Shown: positions 42,668 through 51,683 of the stretch, in pieces
Layout: each line of letters begins with the position of its first letter
How positions within the stretch are numbered: position 1 is the first letter of the stretch
Source: Chryseobacterium wanjuense
GTDB taxonomy: Bacteria; Bacteroidota; Bacteroidia; Flavobacteriales; Weeksellaceae
Assembly: GCF_900111495.1 (NCBI RefSeq)
Contig: NZ_FOIU01000001.1
Location: 62,001 to 126,000, forward strand
Direction of reading: 5' to 3'
DNA: 64,000 nucleotides
Position numbers and translations under genes: made by a program
The notes under the pieces: generated by a model
What the model saw: the letters and a program-made list of their open reading frames with translations, nothing else
Told to the model about the DNA's origin: nothing
Databases searched by the model: none

Positions 42668-43426
42668 TTAATATTTCTCCGTCAAATACTTCCAATATCT
42701 CCTCGGAACATGCTGAATATGTAGTTTCAGATTCTTTCTCTCGACAATATTGGTTTTCGTAAAATACCGTTGCCAAAGCGTCTGATATTGCGTTTCCTCG
42801 TCGTGAAATTTCTGCTGATATTTATTTAAGTCTAATTTTTCATCAGGATAAAAAAAATCGCAGCTTTCCAGATCATAGAGAATTCCATAATTTCTTCTCA
42901 GATCATAGATCATCCATTTTTGATCCTGGTAACGGTCTTTAAAATGTTTTCGAATCAAAGGAAGAACATTGAAATCAGGATCGATTTTAGCGAAAAAAAC
43001 ATCATCCTGCATCTTTTCGAAACGGACAAAAGCTGTCATCCGGTGCCTTTCCCGACTTACAGATTTGCAGATTTTGGAAATTTTCAACATATCATTATCG
43101 GCATAATTTTGTAAAATATTTTCATCCGGATGTTTTATAGATTGTTTTACCGCAGATAAAATAAGCTGTTCCGATTCAGTATCTTCCGATAAATAAACCT
43201 TCAAAAGGTCATGGATTCCGGATTTTCCGATGTTTTGTTCTAATTTATTTAAAACTCTTTCAGCTTTATCATTTTGAGTAATCACCTCATGGATTTCCGC
43301 AAAAATATTTTCCTGATGAAACCTTTCTCTGCTTACAATTTCCACATCTTGATAACGATATTCAAAAACTTCAAATATCGCTGTGAAAAGCCCGTCGAAA
43401 CTGCCGTCGTAGAGTAGGGTGGTCAT
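42668..43426 (-). CDS. TIGR03915-type putative DNA metabolism protein, partner of radical SAM enzyme
   Basis: A 252-residue protein of the family that regularly neighbours the helix-hairpin-helix radical SAM protein and in other bacteria is fused to a uracil-DNA glycosylase-like domain. The start TTLLYDGSFDGLFTAIFEVF (first part TTLLYDGSFDGL) and the middle RERHRMTAFVRFEKMQDDVF (first part RERHRMTAFVRF) are family hallmarks. The C-terminal QHVPRRYWKYLTE is also conserved. No catalytic motif is visible. ATG at 43426 places the family start right at the N-terminus. It is 195 bases from the radical SAM gene, both on the minus strand, with a repeat between. Confidence 0.88.
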   Translation of the reverse strand: MTTLLYDGSFDGLFTAIFEVFEYRYQDVEIVSRERFHQENIFAEIHEVITQNDKAERVLNKLEQNIGKSGIHDLLKVYLSEDTESEQLILSAVKQSIKHPDENILQNYADNDMLKISKICKSVSRERHRMTAFVRFEKMQDDVFFAKIDPDFNVLPLIRKHFKDRYQDQKWMIYDLRRNYGILYDLESCDFFYPDEKLDLNKYQQKFHDEETQYQTLWQRYFTKTNIVERKNLKLHIQHVPRRYWKYLTEKY

Positions 43427-43485
43427 GGTTTGATGTAACAATTTAGTAATTTAAAATGTAATAATTTGAGCGTCTCGTTATTCAG

Positions 43486-43565
43486 TTTGTCATGTTGAAA
43501 GCATCTAGGCAAAGTATTAGAGAAACAATTTTAAATGTATGTTGAGATCCTTTCAGGATGACAAA
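43486..43565. repeat. 80-bp inverted-repeat element between the two repair-like genes
   Basis: A 21-base arm TTTGTCATGTTGAAAGCATC(T) pairs with AGATCCTTTCAGGATGACAA(A), 18 of 21 positions. It belongs to the TGTCAT-CCTGA family. Confidence 0.75.
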
Positions 43566-43621
43566 GAGGTTGTTTGATTTTGTGTTATTTGTGAAAAACA
43601 TTCGTGCCATTTGTGTTTACA

Positions 43622-44881
43622 TCAAAAAAGCGTCAGTTGCTGCGAAAATTGATTATGAAACTTTGAAGAACTTCCGCCAATCAACAGTTTTCTGAAATTT
43701 TTATCCGTTAAATATTTCAAATACGCATTTCCTGTATTAAAATCGATAAAATATCTCGCCCGATTCACCGCTGCACCCAGCTTTTTCAAATGATCCAACG
43801 TTAAAACCTGAAAACGTCTTGCACTGACAATTTTCTGCGCAGTTTTTACTCCAATTCCGGGAATTCTTAAAATCATCTGATAATCTGCAGTCTGCAAATT
43901 AACAGGAAATTGATGAAGATGTCTCAAAGCCCAGCTTAATTTCGGATCGACTTCCAAATCTAAAAACGGCATATTCGGATCTAAAATTTCTTCTGCTTTA
44001 AAACCATAAAAACGCATAAGCCAATCCGATTGATACAAACGGTTTTCCCGAAGCATCGGAACTTCCGTCGTTAAAGAAGGCAGTCTTTTATCTTCCAAAA
44101 CCGGAACATACCCGGAATAGTAAACTCTTTTAAGATTAAAATTTTTATAAAAATGATCGGCAACCTTGATAATTTGTAAGTCATTTTCATTCGTAGCACC
44201 TACAATCATCTGCGTGGATTGTCCTGCCGGCGCAAACTTCGGAACTTTCCTGAAAATTTTCTTTTCGTCCTTGTATTGCGCAATTCCGTTTTGAATATAT
44301 TTCATCGGATTGAGCATATCCTGTCGATTTTTTTCAGGAGCCAGTAATTTGAGGCCACTTTCTGTAGGAATTTCAAGATTAATGGATAATCTGTCGGCGT
44401 ACAAAGCTGCTTCCTGCATCAGTTCATCGCTCGCTCCGGGAATTGATTTTAAATGAATATATCCGTTAAAATTTTCTTCCAGGCGTAATTTTTTCGCGAC
44501 GCGAACCAATCGTTCCATCGTGGTATCCGCATTTTTGAAAATTCCTGAACTTAAAAATAACCCTTCAATATAGTTTCTACGGTAAAAATTGATCGTTAAA
44601 TCAACGACTTCTTCTACTGTAAACGCAGCTCTTTTAATATCATTCGAACTTCTGGAAACACAATAAGCACAGTCGTAAATACAATGATTGGTCAATAGAA
44701 TTTTGAGAAGCGAAACACATCGTCCGTCTTCGGTATAGGTATGACAGATTCCGCTCGCAGAACTGTCTCCCAAAGCGCCTTTCGTATTCTTTCTCGTTCC
44801 TCCGCTGGATGAGCACGAAACGTCATATTTCGCTGCATCGGCAAGGATTTCGAGTTTTTCTTTGAGGCGGTCAAAATTCAT
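43622..44881 (-). CDS. Putative DNA modification/repair radical SAM protein with helix-hairpin-helix
   Basis: A 419-residue radical S-adenosylmethionine enzyme. The 4Fe-4S binding CxxxCxxC is Cys67, Cys71, Cys74 in NHCIYDCAYC. More cysteines precede it (Cys23, Cys46, Cys55). A helix-hairpin-helix DNA-binding motif IPGIGVKTAQKI is near 340-351, which links it to nucleic acid. It matches the TIGR03916-type family that occurs with TIGR03915 proteins and looks like a DNA repair or modification pair. Reaction and substrate are not known. It is the upstream gene of the pair. Confidence 0.92.
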   Translation of the reverse strand: MNFDRLKEKLEILADAAKYDVSCSSSGGTRKNTKGALGDSSASGICHTYTEDGRCVSLLKILLTNHCIYDCAYCVSRSSNDIKRAAFTVEEVVDLTINFYRRNYIEGLFLSSGIFKNADTTMERLVRVAKKLRLEENFNGYIHLKSIPGASDELMQEAALYADRLSINLEIPTESGLKLLAPEKNRQDMLNPMKYIQNGIAQYKDEKKIFRKVPKFAPAGQSTQMIVGATNENDLQIIKVADHFYKNFNLKRVYYSGYVPVLEDKRLPSLTTEVPMLRENRLYQSDWLMRFYGFKAEEILDPNMPFLDLEVDPKLSWALRHLHQFPVNLQTADYQMILRIPGIGVKTAQKIVSARRFQVLTLDHLKKLGAAVNRARYFIDFNTGNAYLKYLTDKNFRKLLIGGSSSKFHNQFSQQLTLF

Positions 44882-45138
44882 ATTTAATTTTATTTTTTAC
44901 CAAAAAAGGATTTAATTTTTTTTCTTTTAACATATGACTTATGTGTTAAAAAAAATATAACTTTTATAGTTTAAACTTTAAAATTTCTATTCAAATTTAA
45001 TTCCAAAATTGATAAATGTCAACCTTTTTTCATTGAAGTTATCAACATAAAACAGAGACAAAATTAGTATATTTACGGTCAATAATTTATGAGTGAGATC
45101 GCAAACTCGCGATTCCATATTATATAAAATGCATACCT

Positions 45139-46467
45139 ATGAACCATAAACCCGTTGAAGGTTTTTCTAAATTGACAAAACAAGGGAAAATCGATTGGCT
45201 TGTAAACGAATATCTTGAAGGAAACGAAGAATATCAACATATATTAAAACAATACTGGAACGAAAATGCTGATCTTCAGAAACTTCACGATGAGTTCTCT
45301 GAAAATACCATTTCCAATTTCTATATGCCTTACGGAATTGCACCGAATTTCCTGATTGACGGAAAATTATTCGCCCTTCCAATGGCTGTTGAAGAAAGTT
45401 CAGTAGTTGCAGCGGCGTCAAAAGCTGCAAAATTCTGGATTGATAAAGGTGGTTTTAAAACTACGATCATCAACAACGAAAAACTGGGACACACTCACTT
45501 TATATTTAACGTGGAATCTCATAAACTACTTCATTTTTTTAATTTTAATTTAAAGAAAAAATTAATTGAAGCTACGAATGACATTACCGCAAATATGAGA
45601 AATCGCGGTGGTGGAATTTTAGATATCAAATTAGTTGATAAAACTGCGGAAATGCCAAATTATTATCAGCTTAAAGCAAGTTTTGATACAGTAGATTCTA
45701 TGGGTGCGAATTTCATTAATTCTTGTCTGGAACAGTTTGGAAAAACATTAAAACAGGAAGTTGCGGTAAGCGAAGATTTCACTCAGGAAGAAAAGAATTC
45801 TTTACAGATCGTGATGAATATTTTGTCGAATTTCACTCCGGATTGTATCGTGAGGGCTGAAGTTTCCTGTAAGATTGAAGACCTGAAAGACGACAGCGGA
45901 ATTTCAAACGAAGAATTTGCAAGAAAATTCAAGCAGGCGGTGACGATTGCTGAAATTGAACCTTTCCGGGCGACAACTCATAATAAAGGGATCATGAATG
46001 GAGTAGATGCTGTTGTAATCGCAACCGGAAACGACTTTAGGGCGACCGAGGCTTGTGCTCATGCATATGCAGCGAGAAACGGAAGATATTCTTCTTTAAC
46101 ACATTGTACAACAGACAACGGAGTTTTCAGATTCTGGATCGATCTTCCGATTTCTGTAGGTGTTGTGGGCGGTTTAACGAACCTTCATCCGCTGGTAAAA
46201 TTCTCTTTGGCACTTCTTGGAAAGCCTTCTGCTCAGGAATTGATGAGTATTTTGGCGGTTTCCGGACTGGCTCAGAATTTTGCGGCGCTACGTTCTTTGG
46301 TGACAACCGGAATTCAAAAAGGGCATATGAAAATGCATTTGCTTAATATTTTAAATCAATTAGGTGCAACGGAAGAAGAAAAGCAACATTTTGTGACTTA
46401 TTTTAAGGATAAAACCGTGAGTCATCATGAGGTTATTAATGAATTTAACCGATTGAGAGAGAAATAA
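45139..46467 (+). CDS. mvaA: Class II hydroxymethylglutaryl-CoA reductase
   Basis: A 442-residue enzyme of the mevalonate route to isoprenoids. The class II (bacterial) form is indicated by the DSMGANFINSC segment (about 190), the GIAPNFLIDGK region near 67, the catalytic Lys in THNKGIMNGVDAV (about 280) and the catalytic His in KGHMKMH near 394. The family name degradative comes from other bacteria; Flavobacteriia use it for biosynthesis. It is followed by a small membrane gene starting at its stop codon (TAATG). No other mevalonate genes are in the window. Confidence 0.95.
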   Translation: MNHKPVEGFSKLTKQGKIDWLVNEYLEGNEEYQHILKQYWNENADLQKLHDEFSENTISNFYMPYGIAPNFLIDGKLFALPMAVEESSVVAAASKAAKFWIDKGGFKTTIINNEKLGHTHFIFNVESHKLLHFFNFNLKKKLIEATNDITANMRNRGGGILDIKLVDKTAEMPNYYQLKASFDTVDSMGANFINSCLEQFGKTLKQEVAVSEDFTQEEKNSLQIVMNILSNFTPDCIVRAEVSCKIEDLKDDSGISNEEFARKFKQAVTIAEIEPFRATTHNKGIMNGVDAVVIATGNDFRATEACAHAYAARNGRYSSLTHCTTDNGVFRFWIDLPISVGVVGGLTNLHPLVKFSLALLGKPSAQELMSILAVSGLAQNFAALRSLVTTGIQKGHMKMHLLNILNQLGATEEEKQHFVTYFKDKTVSHHEVINEFNRLREK

Positions 46468-46622
46468 TGTTTGGAATTATTGTCTCAGCTTTTATGCTGA
46501 CTTTCGGGATTTTTCTGAAATTAACTAAAAATCCGGGCTTTGCACAAAATAAAAAGCTGGCGTGGGTTTTCATCGGGATTGGAGCTATATCATTAGTATT
46601 TAAGATTATAAATTATAAATGA
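46467..46622 (+). CDS. Small two-helix membrane protein coupled to mvaA and the DUF423 gene
   Basis: A 51-residue ORF whose ATG shares one base with the mvaA stop (TAATG) and whose TGA overlaps the next gene's ATG by four bases (ATGA). Two hydrophobic helices are predicted by eye: FGIIVSAFMLTFGIFL (2-17) and WVFIGIGAISLVFKII (33-48), with a Lys-rich loop between. The tight coupling on both sides argues that it is a real gene. I do not recognise the family; no function is claimed. Confidence 0.75.
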   Translation: MFGIIVSAFMLTFGIFLKLTKNPGFAQNKKLAWVFIGIGAISLVFKIINYK

Positions 46623-47005
46623 AAACAATTACTTTAGTTTTTGGTGCCGTTTACGGAATGCTGTCCGTGATTTTGGGTGCATTCGGCGCGCACGCTTTAA
46701 AGAAAATCTTGTCTTTGGAAAGGCTGGAAAGTTTTGAAACGGGAGTAAGATATCAGATGTATGCTGCTTTCTTTTTGTTGATTATTGGCTACATTTTAAA
46801 ATTTGAGACTTCAACGGAAAAATGGACTTCCATTTTAATGATTGTGGGAACTTTCCTGTTTTCTGTGAGCATTTATTTCCTAAGTCTTCAGGATTATTTA
46901 GGTGCCAACCTGAAGTTTTTAGGACCGATCACTCCGCTTGGAGGTTTGTTGATGATCCTTAGCTGGGGAATGCTGATTCTTTATTTTGCGAAGAATAGAA
47001 TTTAA
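46619..47005 (+). CDS. DUF423-family inner-membrane protein
   Basis: A 128-residue protein with four hydrophobic helices. The N-terminal GMLSVILGAFGAHALKKIL with the GAFGAHAL motif, and GPITPLGGLLMILSWGMLIL near the C-terminus, are diagnostic for DUF423 (YgdD). The function is unknown. It starts inside the stop codon of the preceding small gene. Confidence 0.93.
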   Translation: MKTITLVFGAVYGMLSVILGAFGAHALKKILSLERLESFETGVRYQMYAAFFLLIIGYILKFETSTEKWTSILMIVGTFLFSVSIYFLSLQDYLGANLKFLGPITPLGGLLMILSWGMLILYFAKNRI

Positions 47006-47019
47006 TTTATAAATAAGCC

Positions 47020-47156
47020 TTCGACAGGCTCAGACTGACACCCGTAATAGGTGCTGAAAAGGTCAAGGGCAAATTTTTATAAGTTTAAAATAAAAGCGCG
47101 AGCGAAGCGAGCGTCAAAACAGTTAGTATTCGCGATGTCATGCTGAACCTGTCGAA
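47020..47156. repeat. 137-bp inverted-repeat element
   Basis: The arm TTCGACAGGCTCAGACTGAC(A) at 47020-47040 pairs with TGTCATGCTGAACCTGTCGA(A) at 47136-47156, 18 of 21 positions. The middle holds GCGCGAGCGAAGCGAGCG and the word AAAACAGTTAGTATT, shared with the array at 32675. Confidence 0.75.
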
Positions 47157-47263
47157 ACATTTTAATGTTTGCAGGCTAATTTTTTCGTCCGCAAATGCAT
47201 TAATACTCATCAAAGATCATAAATTAATACACAATTATGATCTTAATTTTAAAATCAATTTAA

Positions 47264-48541
47264 ATGAAAATCAATAGAAGAAGACGCCTAATCAGAACAT
47301 TTGATCTTTTGGATCAGCCCATCAGATTTAATCCGTTTGTTTTTAGCCGGACTTTTTTTATGTGGGCTTTTACAGGTCTTGTTGGTGGCGTGATTGCCGG
47401 GTTGTATTGGATTGTCCTCGAACATTTTACTGAATTTCTAGCAGAATTTCAAGGGTGGATGGTGATTCCGACGATGGCTGTTTGTGGCTTGCTGGCGGGT
47501 TTGGTGATTCATTTTTTTGGAGATCCGGGAGAAATTCATTTGATTGTAAATAATATCAGATTTAATAAAGGAAAATTAGAACCGAAAAATAATCCTTCCA
47601 TGATTTTGTCTTCACTTTTCTGTGTGGCATCGGGAGGAAGTTTAGGCCCTGAAGCACCTTTGGTTCAGGTAACGGGTTCTACGGGAACCTGGCTGGGAAA
47701 AATTTTCAGATTAAAAGGAGAAGAATTACGTTCTTTAAGCATCGCGGGAATGGCATCGGGCTTTACGGCACTTTTCGGTGCTCCGCTTGGAGGAAGTCTT
47801 TTTTCTTTGGAAATTCTTCATCACAAACACGCGGTTGAATATTACAAAGCCATTATTCCAGCCCTTGTAGCAAGCTGTTTCAGTTATCTGATGTTTGCCT
47901 TGATCATTCACATGGGAATCGGGGCAACGTGGAACCTGAAAGATTATCATTACTCAGGAGTTTATGATTTTGCCTATGCAACAGCTTTCGGGATTGTCGG
48001 TACTTTATTCGGCTGGATTTTTATTTTTGTTGTTAAATTTTTCAAAAAAATCTTTGAATACAGGAAGCTTCCTATCTATATTACAATGATGATTGGCGGC
48101 ATTATTTTGGGAGTTATCGCTTTCTATCTACCGATTACAAGATATTTTGGGCATAATGAAATCAATGAAATTATCAACGGGAATTTTACATTAGATTTTT
48201 TAATTATTGTTTTAATTTTTAAAATTTTAGCAATTGCCATTACCGTAACTTCCGGATGGAGAGGTGGTTTTATCATTCCGCTTTTCTTTGTGGGAACGAC
48301 TTTGGGATTAATTATTCATAATCTTTTCCCTACCGTTGACACAACGCTGGCCATTGTAAGCTGTATGGCTGCGATCAATGCCTGTGTAACGAGAACTCCG
48401 ATGAGTACAACGATTATTTTGGGGACTTTAACAGGGTTTACGTACTTCGTGCCGATACTTTTTGCGAGTTTAACAGGCTATTTCCTGGCTCCGAAAATTC
48501 CGTTTATCGGTTCACAATCTGAAAAATTATCCGAAGAATAG
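47264..48541 (+). CDS. ClC-family chloride channel or transporter
   Basis: A 425-residue membrane protein with about 12 helices. The anion-path motifs are visible: GGSLGPEAPLVQV (about 123, matching GxxGPE with the gating Glu), and SGWRGGFIIPLFFVG (about 329, matching GxFxP). The first ClC motif (GSGIP in EcClcA) is not seen, replaced by a soluble-looking segment before it. There are no C-terminal CBS domains. It may exchange chloride for protons. It stands alone. Confidence 0.9.
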   Translation: MKINRRRRLIRTFDLLDQPIRFNPFVFSRTFFMWAFTGLVGGVIAGLYWIVLEHFTEFLAEFQGWMVIPTMAVCGLLAGLVIHFFGDPGEIHLIVNNIRFNKGKLEPKNNPSMILSSLFCVASGGSLGPEAPLVQVTGSTGTWLGKIFRLKGEELRSLSIAGMASGFTALFGAPLGGSLFSLEILHHKHAVEYYKAIIPALVASCFSYLMFALIIHMGIGATWNLKDYHYSGVYDFAYATAFGIVGTLFGWIFIFVVKFFKKIFEYRKLPIYITMMIGGIILGVIAFYLPITRYFGHNEINEIINGNFTLDFLIIVLIFKILAIAITVTSGWRGGFIIPLFFVGTTLGLIIHNLFPTVDTTLAIVSCMAAINACVTRTPMSTTIILGTLTGFTYFVPILFASLTGYFLAPKIPFIGSQSEKLSEE

Positions 48542-48604
48542 GACAAAATAGAAAGATATGTTAAAAATCAAGTTCTCTGAACTTTAAATTTTAAGCCAAT
48601 AAAC

Positions 48605-48634
48605 TTGAACTTCCGTGTCTTTTTAGTAAATTTG
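48605..48634 (+). promoter_or_regulatory. Promoter of sucC
   Basis: TTG (48605-48607) and TAAATTTG (48627-48634) are 19 bases apart, an exact match to the Bacteroidota consensus. The start codon is 38 bases downstream. Confidence 0.75.
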
Positions 48635-48672
48635 TCAACCTTTAAATTTTAAAATAAAATAATAAAAATAAT

Positions 48673-49863
48673 ATGAATCTTCACGAGTATCAATCAAAAG
48701 AGATTTTATCAAAGTACGGAGTAGCTATCCAACGTGGTTACGTAGCAAATAACGTAGACGAAGCTGTAGCTGCTGCTGAAAAACTAACTGCTGAAACTGG
48801 CGCTCAAGGGTGGGTAGTAAAAGCTCAGATCCACGCAGGTGGTCGTGGTAAAGGTGGTGGTGTAAAGTTCTCTCCAAATATGGATAAGCTTAAAGAAAAC
48901 GCTCAGAACATCATCGGAATGCAGTTGGTAACTCCACAAACGTCTGCTGAAGGTAAAAAAGTAAATTCTGTTTTGGTTGCAGAGGATGTATATTATCCGG
49001 GAGAGTCAGAAACTAAAGAATTTTATGTTTCTATTCTTTTAGACAGAGCTGAAGGTAAAAATACAGTAGTATATTCTACTGAAGGAGGTATGGATATCGA
49101 GCACGTTGCTGAGGTAACTCCTCATTTGATCCACAAAGAAATCATTGATCCTGCTTTAGGTCTTCAGGGTTTCCAGGCTAGAAAAATTGCTTTCAACCTA
49201 GGTCTTGAAGGGAATGCTTTCAAAGAATTCACAAAATTCATCACTTCTTTATATAATGCTTATACAGGTATCGATGCTTCTCTTTTCGAGATCAACCCTG
49301 TATTGAAGACTTCTGATAACAAAATTATCGCTGTAGATGCTAAAGTAACTTTGGATGACAACTCATTGTTCCGTCACAAAGATCTAGCTGAACTGAGAGA
49401 TACGAGAGAAGAAGATCCAATGGATGTTGAAGCTGGTGAAGCTGGTCTTAACTTCGTAAAACTAGACGGTAACGTTGCTTGTATGGTAAACGGAGCTGGT
49501 CTTGCAATGGCTACAATGGATATCATCAAATTATCTGGTGGTAACCCTGCCAACTTCCTGGACGTTGGAGGTACTGCTGATGCTCAGAGAGTACAGACTG
49601 CTTTCGGAATCATCTTGAGAGATCCAAACGTAAAAGCAATCTTGATCAACATCTTCGGAGGTATCGTAAGATGTGACAGAGTGGCTCAGGGTGTTGTAGA
49701 TGCTTACAAAGCAATGGGTAGCCTTCCGGTTCCATTGATCGTAAGATTACAGGGAACTAACGCTGTTGAAGCTAAAAAATTAATTGACGAGTCTGGTCTT
49801 CCGGTTCACTCTGCAATTACTTTAGAAGAAGCTGCAAACAAAGTAAAAGAAGTTTTAGCTTAG
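48673..49863 (+). CDS. sucC: Succinyl-CoA ligase (ADP/GDP-forming) beta subunit
   Basis: A TCA-cycle enzyme subunit of 396 residues. MNLHEYQSKEILSKYG is the classic N-terminus. The ATP-grasp domain has HAGGRGKGGGVKF (about 52), and the C-terminal ligase domain has GGTADAQRVQTAFGIIL and NIFGGIVRCDRVAQGV. The alpha subunit sucD does not follow, as expected where the two genes are apart. It has a near-ideal promoter and its own terminator, and its codons are strongly biased (GGT, AAA, CGT/AGA), as for a highly expressed gene. Confidence 0.97.
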   Translation: MNLHEYQSKEILSKYGVAIQRGYVANNVDEAVAAAEKLTAETGAQGWVVKAQIHAGGRGKGGGVKFSPNMDKLKENAQNIIGMQLVTPQTSAEGKKVNSVLVAEDVYYPGESETKEFYVSILLDRAEGKNTVVYSTEGGMDIEHVAEVTPHLIHKEIIDPALGLQGFQARKIAFNLGLEGNAFKEFTKFITSLYNAYTGIDASLFEINPVLKTSDNKIIAVDAKVTLDDNSLFRHKDLAELRDTREEDPMDVEAGEAGLNFVKLDGNVACMVNGAGLAMATMDIIKLSGGNPANFLDVGGTADAQRVQTAFGIILRDPNVKAILINIFGGIVRCDRVAQGVVDAYKAMGSLPVPLIVRLQGTNAVEAKKLIDESGLPVHSAITLEEAANKVKEVLA

Positions 49864-49888
49864 TCTAAAATTTTTATATAAAATTAAA

Positions 49889-49918
49889 TCCGTTTCATTT
49901 TTTTGGAACGGTTTTTTG
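49889..49918 (+). terminator. Rho-independent terminator of sucC
   Basis: CCGTTTC and GGAACGG (one G-T pair) form a stem, then six T. Confidence 0.82.
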
Positions 49919-49967
49919 TTTTCATTAATAGGAAAATCATCATTTATATGATTTCTAACGTCTTATT

Positions 49968-50849
49968 TTAATCATGATTTTCGTTGATTAAAGTGTCTCC
50001 GTTGGTAATATTAATACTCGTCGGCGTTACCAATTGGATATTATCCGAATCCAGACGTTGCTTGATTTTCATTAAAGCTTCATTTTTTACCAAAGCCATA
50101 TTGGCGCCGACTTTCATCCAAAATTTAGCCTGAAGATTAAAAACGCCTTGTTTTAAGTCTGTAAAAATAACTTCAGCGGTATCCAGTTTGTCTGCATTTT
50201 CCAGATTTTTTATGACTTCTAAAATTCCTATTTGTGCTTTGTTGACATCCTCATCTGCAGGAATTTCAAAATTTAAAATAATTCTTCGCTGAGGTGAAGC
50301 TGTAATATTAGAGAACGGAGCATTGAAAACAACCTGATTCGGGATGTATACTTTTTTACCATCATCGGTAATTATTTTTGTGGTTAAAAATCCAATTTCG
50401 ATAACAGTTCCCGAGTTGGCTCCAATGGTGATATAATCTCCTACTTTAAAGGCTTTATCGATTCCGATGAGCATTCCTGAGAAGATACTAGAGACTAAAT
50501 CTTTCAATGCTACCCCTGCAATGACCCCTGCCACTCCCAAGCTTCCGATGAATTTCCAAAGGAAATTGCTGAATCCCATGATCTCAAGAGCAATGAAAGT
50601 TCCCATCAGCATAATAATAAATCTGAAAACACTGATTAAGGTTACCAAAGAACTTTCCTTTTTGCTTTTAGGAAAAAATTTATGGAAAAATTTTACGGCA
50701 ATCTGACTAAAATATTTGCTGGTAATCAAGAAGAATGAGAATACCAGAATTCCTACAATTAATTTTGGAGTAAGCTCTGCAAATTTTAAATACCAGTTTT
50801 CCAAGACTTTATAAACAACATCGAAGTAGCTTAAACCATTTTTTTGCAT
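49968..50849 (-). CDS. MscS-family mechanosensitive ion channel
   Basis: A 293-residue channel. Three hydrophobic helices (about 26-48, 70-92, 96-118) are followed by the pore helix SLGVAGVIAGVALKDLVSSI (101-120) and the beta domain (GDYITIGANSGTVIEIGFLTTKI, first part GDYITIGANSGTVIEIG) characteristic of MscS. It releases solutes at membrane tension. Single gene, convergent with sucC. Confidence 0.93.
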   Translation of the reverse strand: MQKNGLSYFDVVYKVLENWYLKFAELTPKLIVGILVFSFFLITSKYFSQIAVKFFHKFFPKSKKESSLVTLISVFRFIIMLMGTFIALEIMGFSNFLWKFIGSLGVAGVIAGVALKDLVSSIFSGMLIGIDKAFKVGDYITIGANSGTVIEIGFLTTKIITDDGKKVYIPNQVVFNAPFSNITASPQRRIILNFEIPADEDVNKAQIGILEVIKNLENADKLDTAEVIFTDLKQGVFNLQAKFWMKVGANMALVKNEALMKIKQRLDSDNIQLVTPTSINITNGDTLINENHD

Positions 50850-50895
50850 GAAGTAAAATTATTTACATTAAATATAAAAAAAATCAACAAAAATT

Positions 50896-50925
50896 TTGCC
50901 AGTCTTAAAAAGTCTACTAAATTTG
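50896..50925 (+). promoter_or_regulatory. Promoter of the peroxiredoxin gene
   Basis: TTG (50896-50898) and TAAATTTG (50918-50925) are 19 bases apart, an exact consensus. The palindromic operator overlaps the -7 element. Confidence 0.75.
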
Positions 50926-50931
50926 TAGACT
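50911..50931. promoter_or_regulatory. Palindromic operator over the peroxiredoxin promoter
   Basis: AGTCTAC (50911-50917) and GTAGACT (50925-50931) form a perfect 7-bp inverted repeat around TAAATTT. It covers the -7 element, so a bound repressor would block transcription. The regulator is unknown; an Rrf2-type redox factor is a possibility. Confidence 0.6.
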
Positions 50932-50947
50932 AACAAAACAAAATATT

Positions 50948-51583
50948 ATGTCAATTAAACTAGGAGATACGGCACCCAATTTTCAGGCAGAAACCTCTGT
51001 CGGAGATATTAATTTTTATGACTATCTGGGAGATTCGTGGGGAATTTTATTTTCACACCCGGCAGATTATACACCAGTCTGTACGACGGAATTGGGGTAT
51101 ACTTCAAAACTGAAGTCGGAGTTTGAAAAAAGGGGAACTAAAGTCATTGCCCTGAGTGTAGATGGAGTAGAAGATCACCTGAACTGGATTAAAGATATTA
51201 ATGAAACCCAGAATACAGATGTACAGTTTCCTATCATAGCAGATAAAGAAAGGAAAATTTCAGAATTATATGATTTTATTCATCCTAATGCTTCTGCGAC
51301 TACGACAGTACGTTCGTTGTTAATCATTGATCCGGAGAAAAAAGTAAGATTAATTATCACATACCCGGCTTCTACCGGAAGAAATTTTAATGAAATTATT
51401 CGAGTGCTGGATTCTCTTCAGTTAGTTGATTCATATAAAGTGGCAACACCCGTAAACTGGGAAAACGGAGAAGATGTGATTGTCCCACCTGCAATTTCTA
51501 CGGAAGATGCAAGAAAAATATTTCCGAAAGGCGTTACGGAAATAAAGCCGTATCTGAGATATACACCTCAACCTAATACATGA
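50948..51583 (+). CDS. 1-Cys (Prx6-type) peroxiredoxin
   Basis: A 211-residue thiol peroxidase. Cys45 in HPADYTPVCTTELG is the peroxidatic residue, in the PxxxTxxC context. No second conserved Cys is present, and the long C-terminal extension (GEDVIVPPAIS...KGVTEIKPYLRYT) is that of the Prx6 group. It detoxifies peroxides in the cytoplasm; reductant unknown. Regulated by the palindrome in its promoter. Terminated by a strong hairpin. Confidence 0.93.
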   Translation: MSIKLGDTAPNFQAETSVGDINFYDYLGDSWGILFSHPADYTPVCTTELGYTSKLKSEFEKRGTKVIALSVDGVEDHLNWIKDINETQNTDVQFPIIADKERKISELYDFIHPNASATTTVRSLLIIDPEKKVRLIITYPASTGRNFNEIIRVLDSLQLVDSYKVATPVNWENGEDVIVPPAISTEDARKIFPKGVTEIKPYLRYTPQPNT

Positions 51584-51621
51584 TTTATTTGATTTTTTAT
51601 AGTTTAGTTTTAATTTGTACG

Positions 51622-51653
51622 AAAAGCGCCCCAAAAATTTTGGGGCGCTTTCA
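51622..51653. terminator. Bidirectional terminator between peroxiredoxin and beta-barrel gene
   Basis: AAAGCGCCCC and GGGGCGCTTT form a perfect stem with an AT loop. It lies between convergent genes. Confidence 0.8.
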
Positions 51654-51683
51654 AGATATACGATATGTATATGTGAAGTGATT

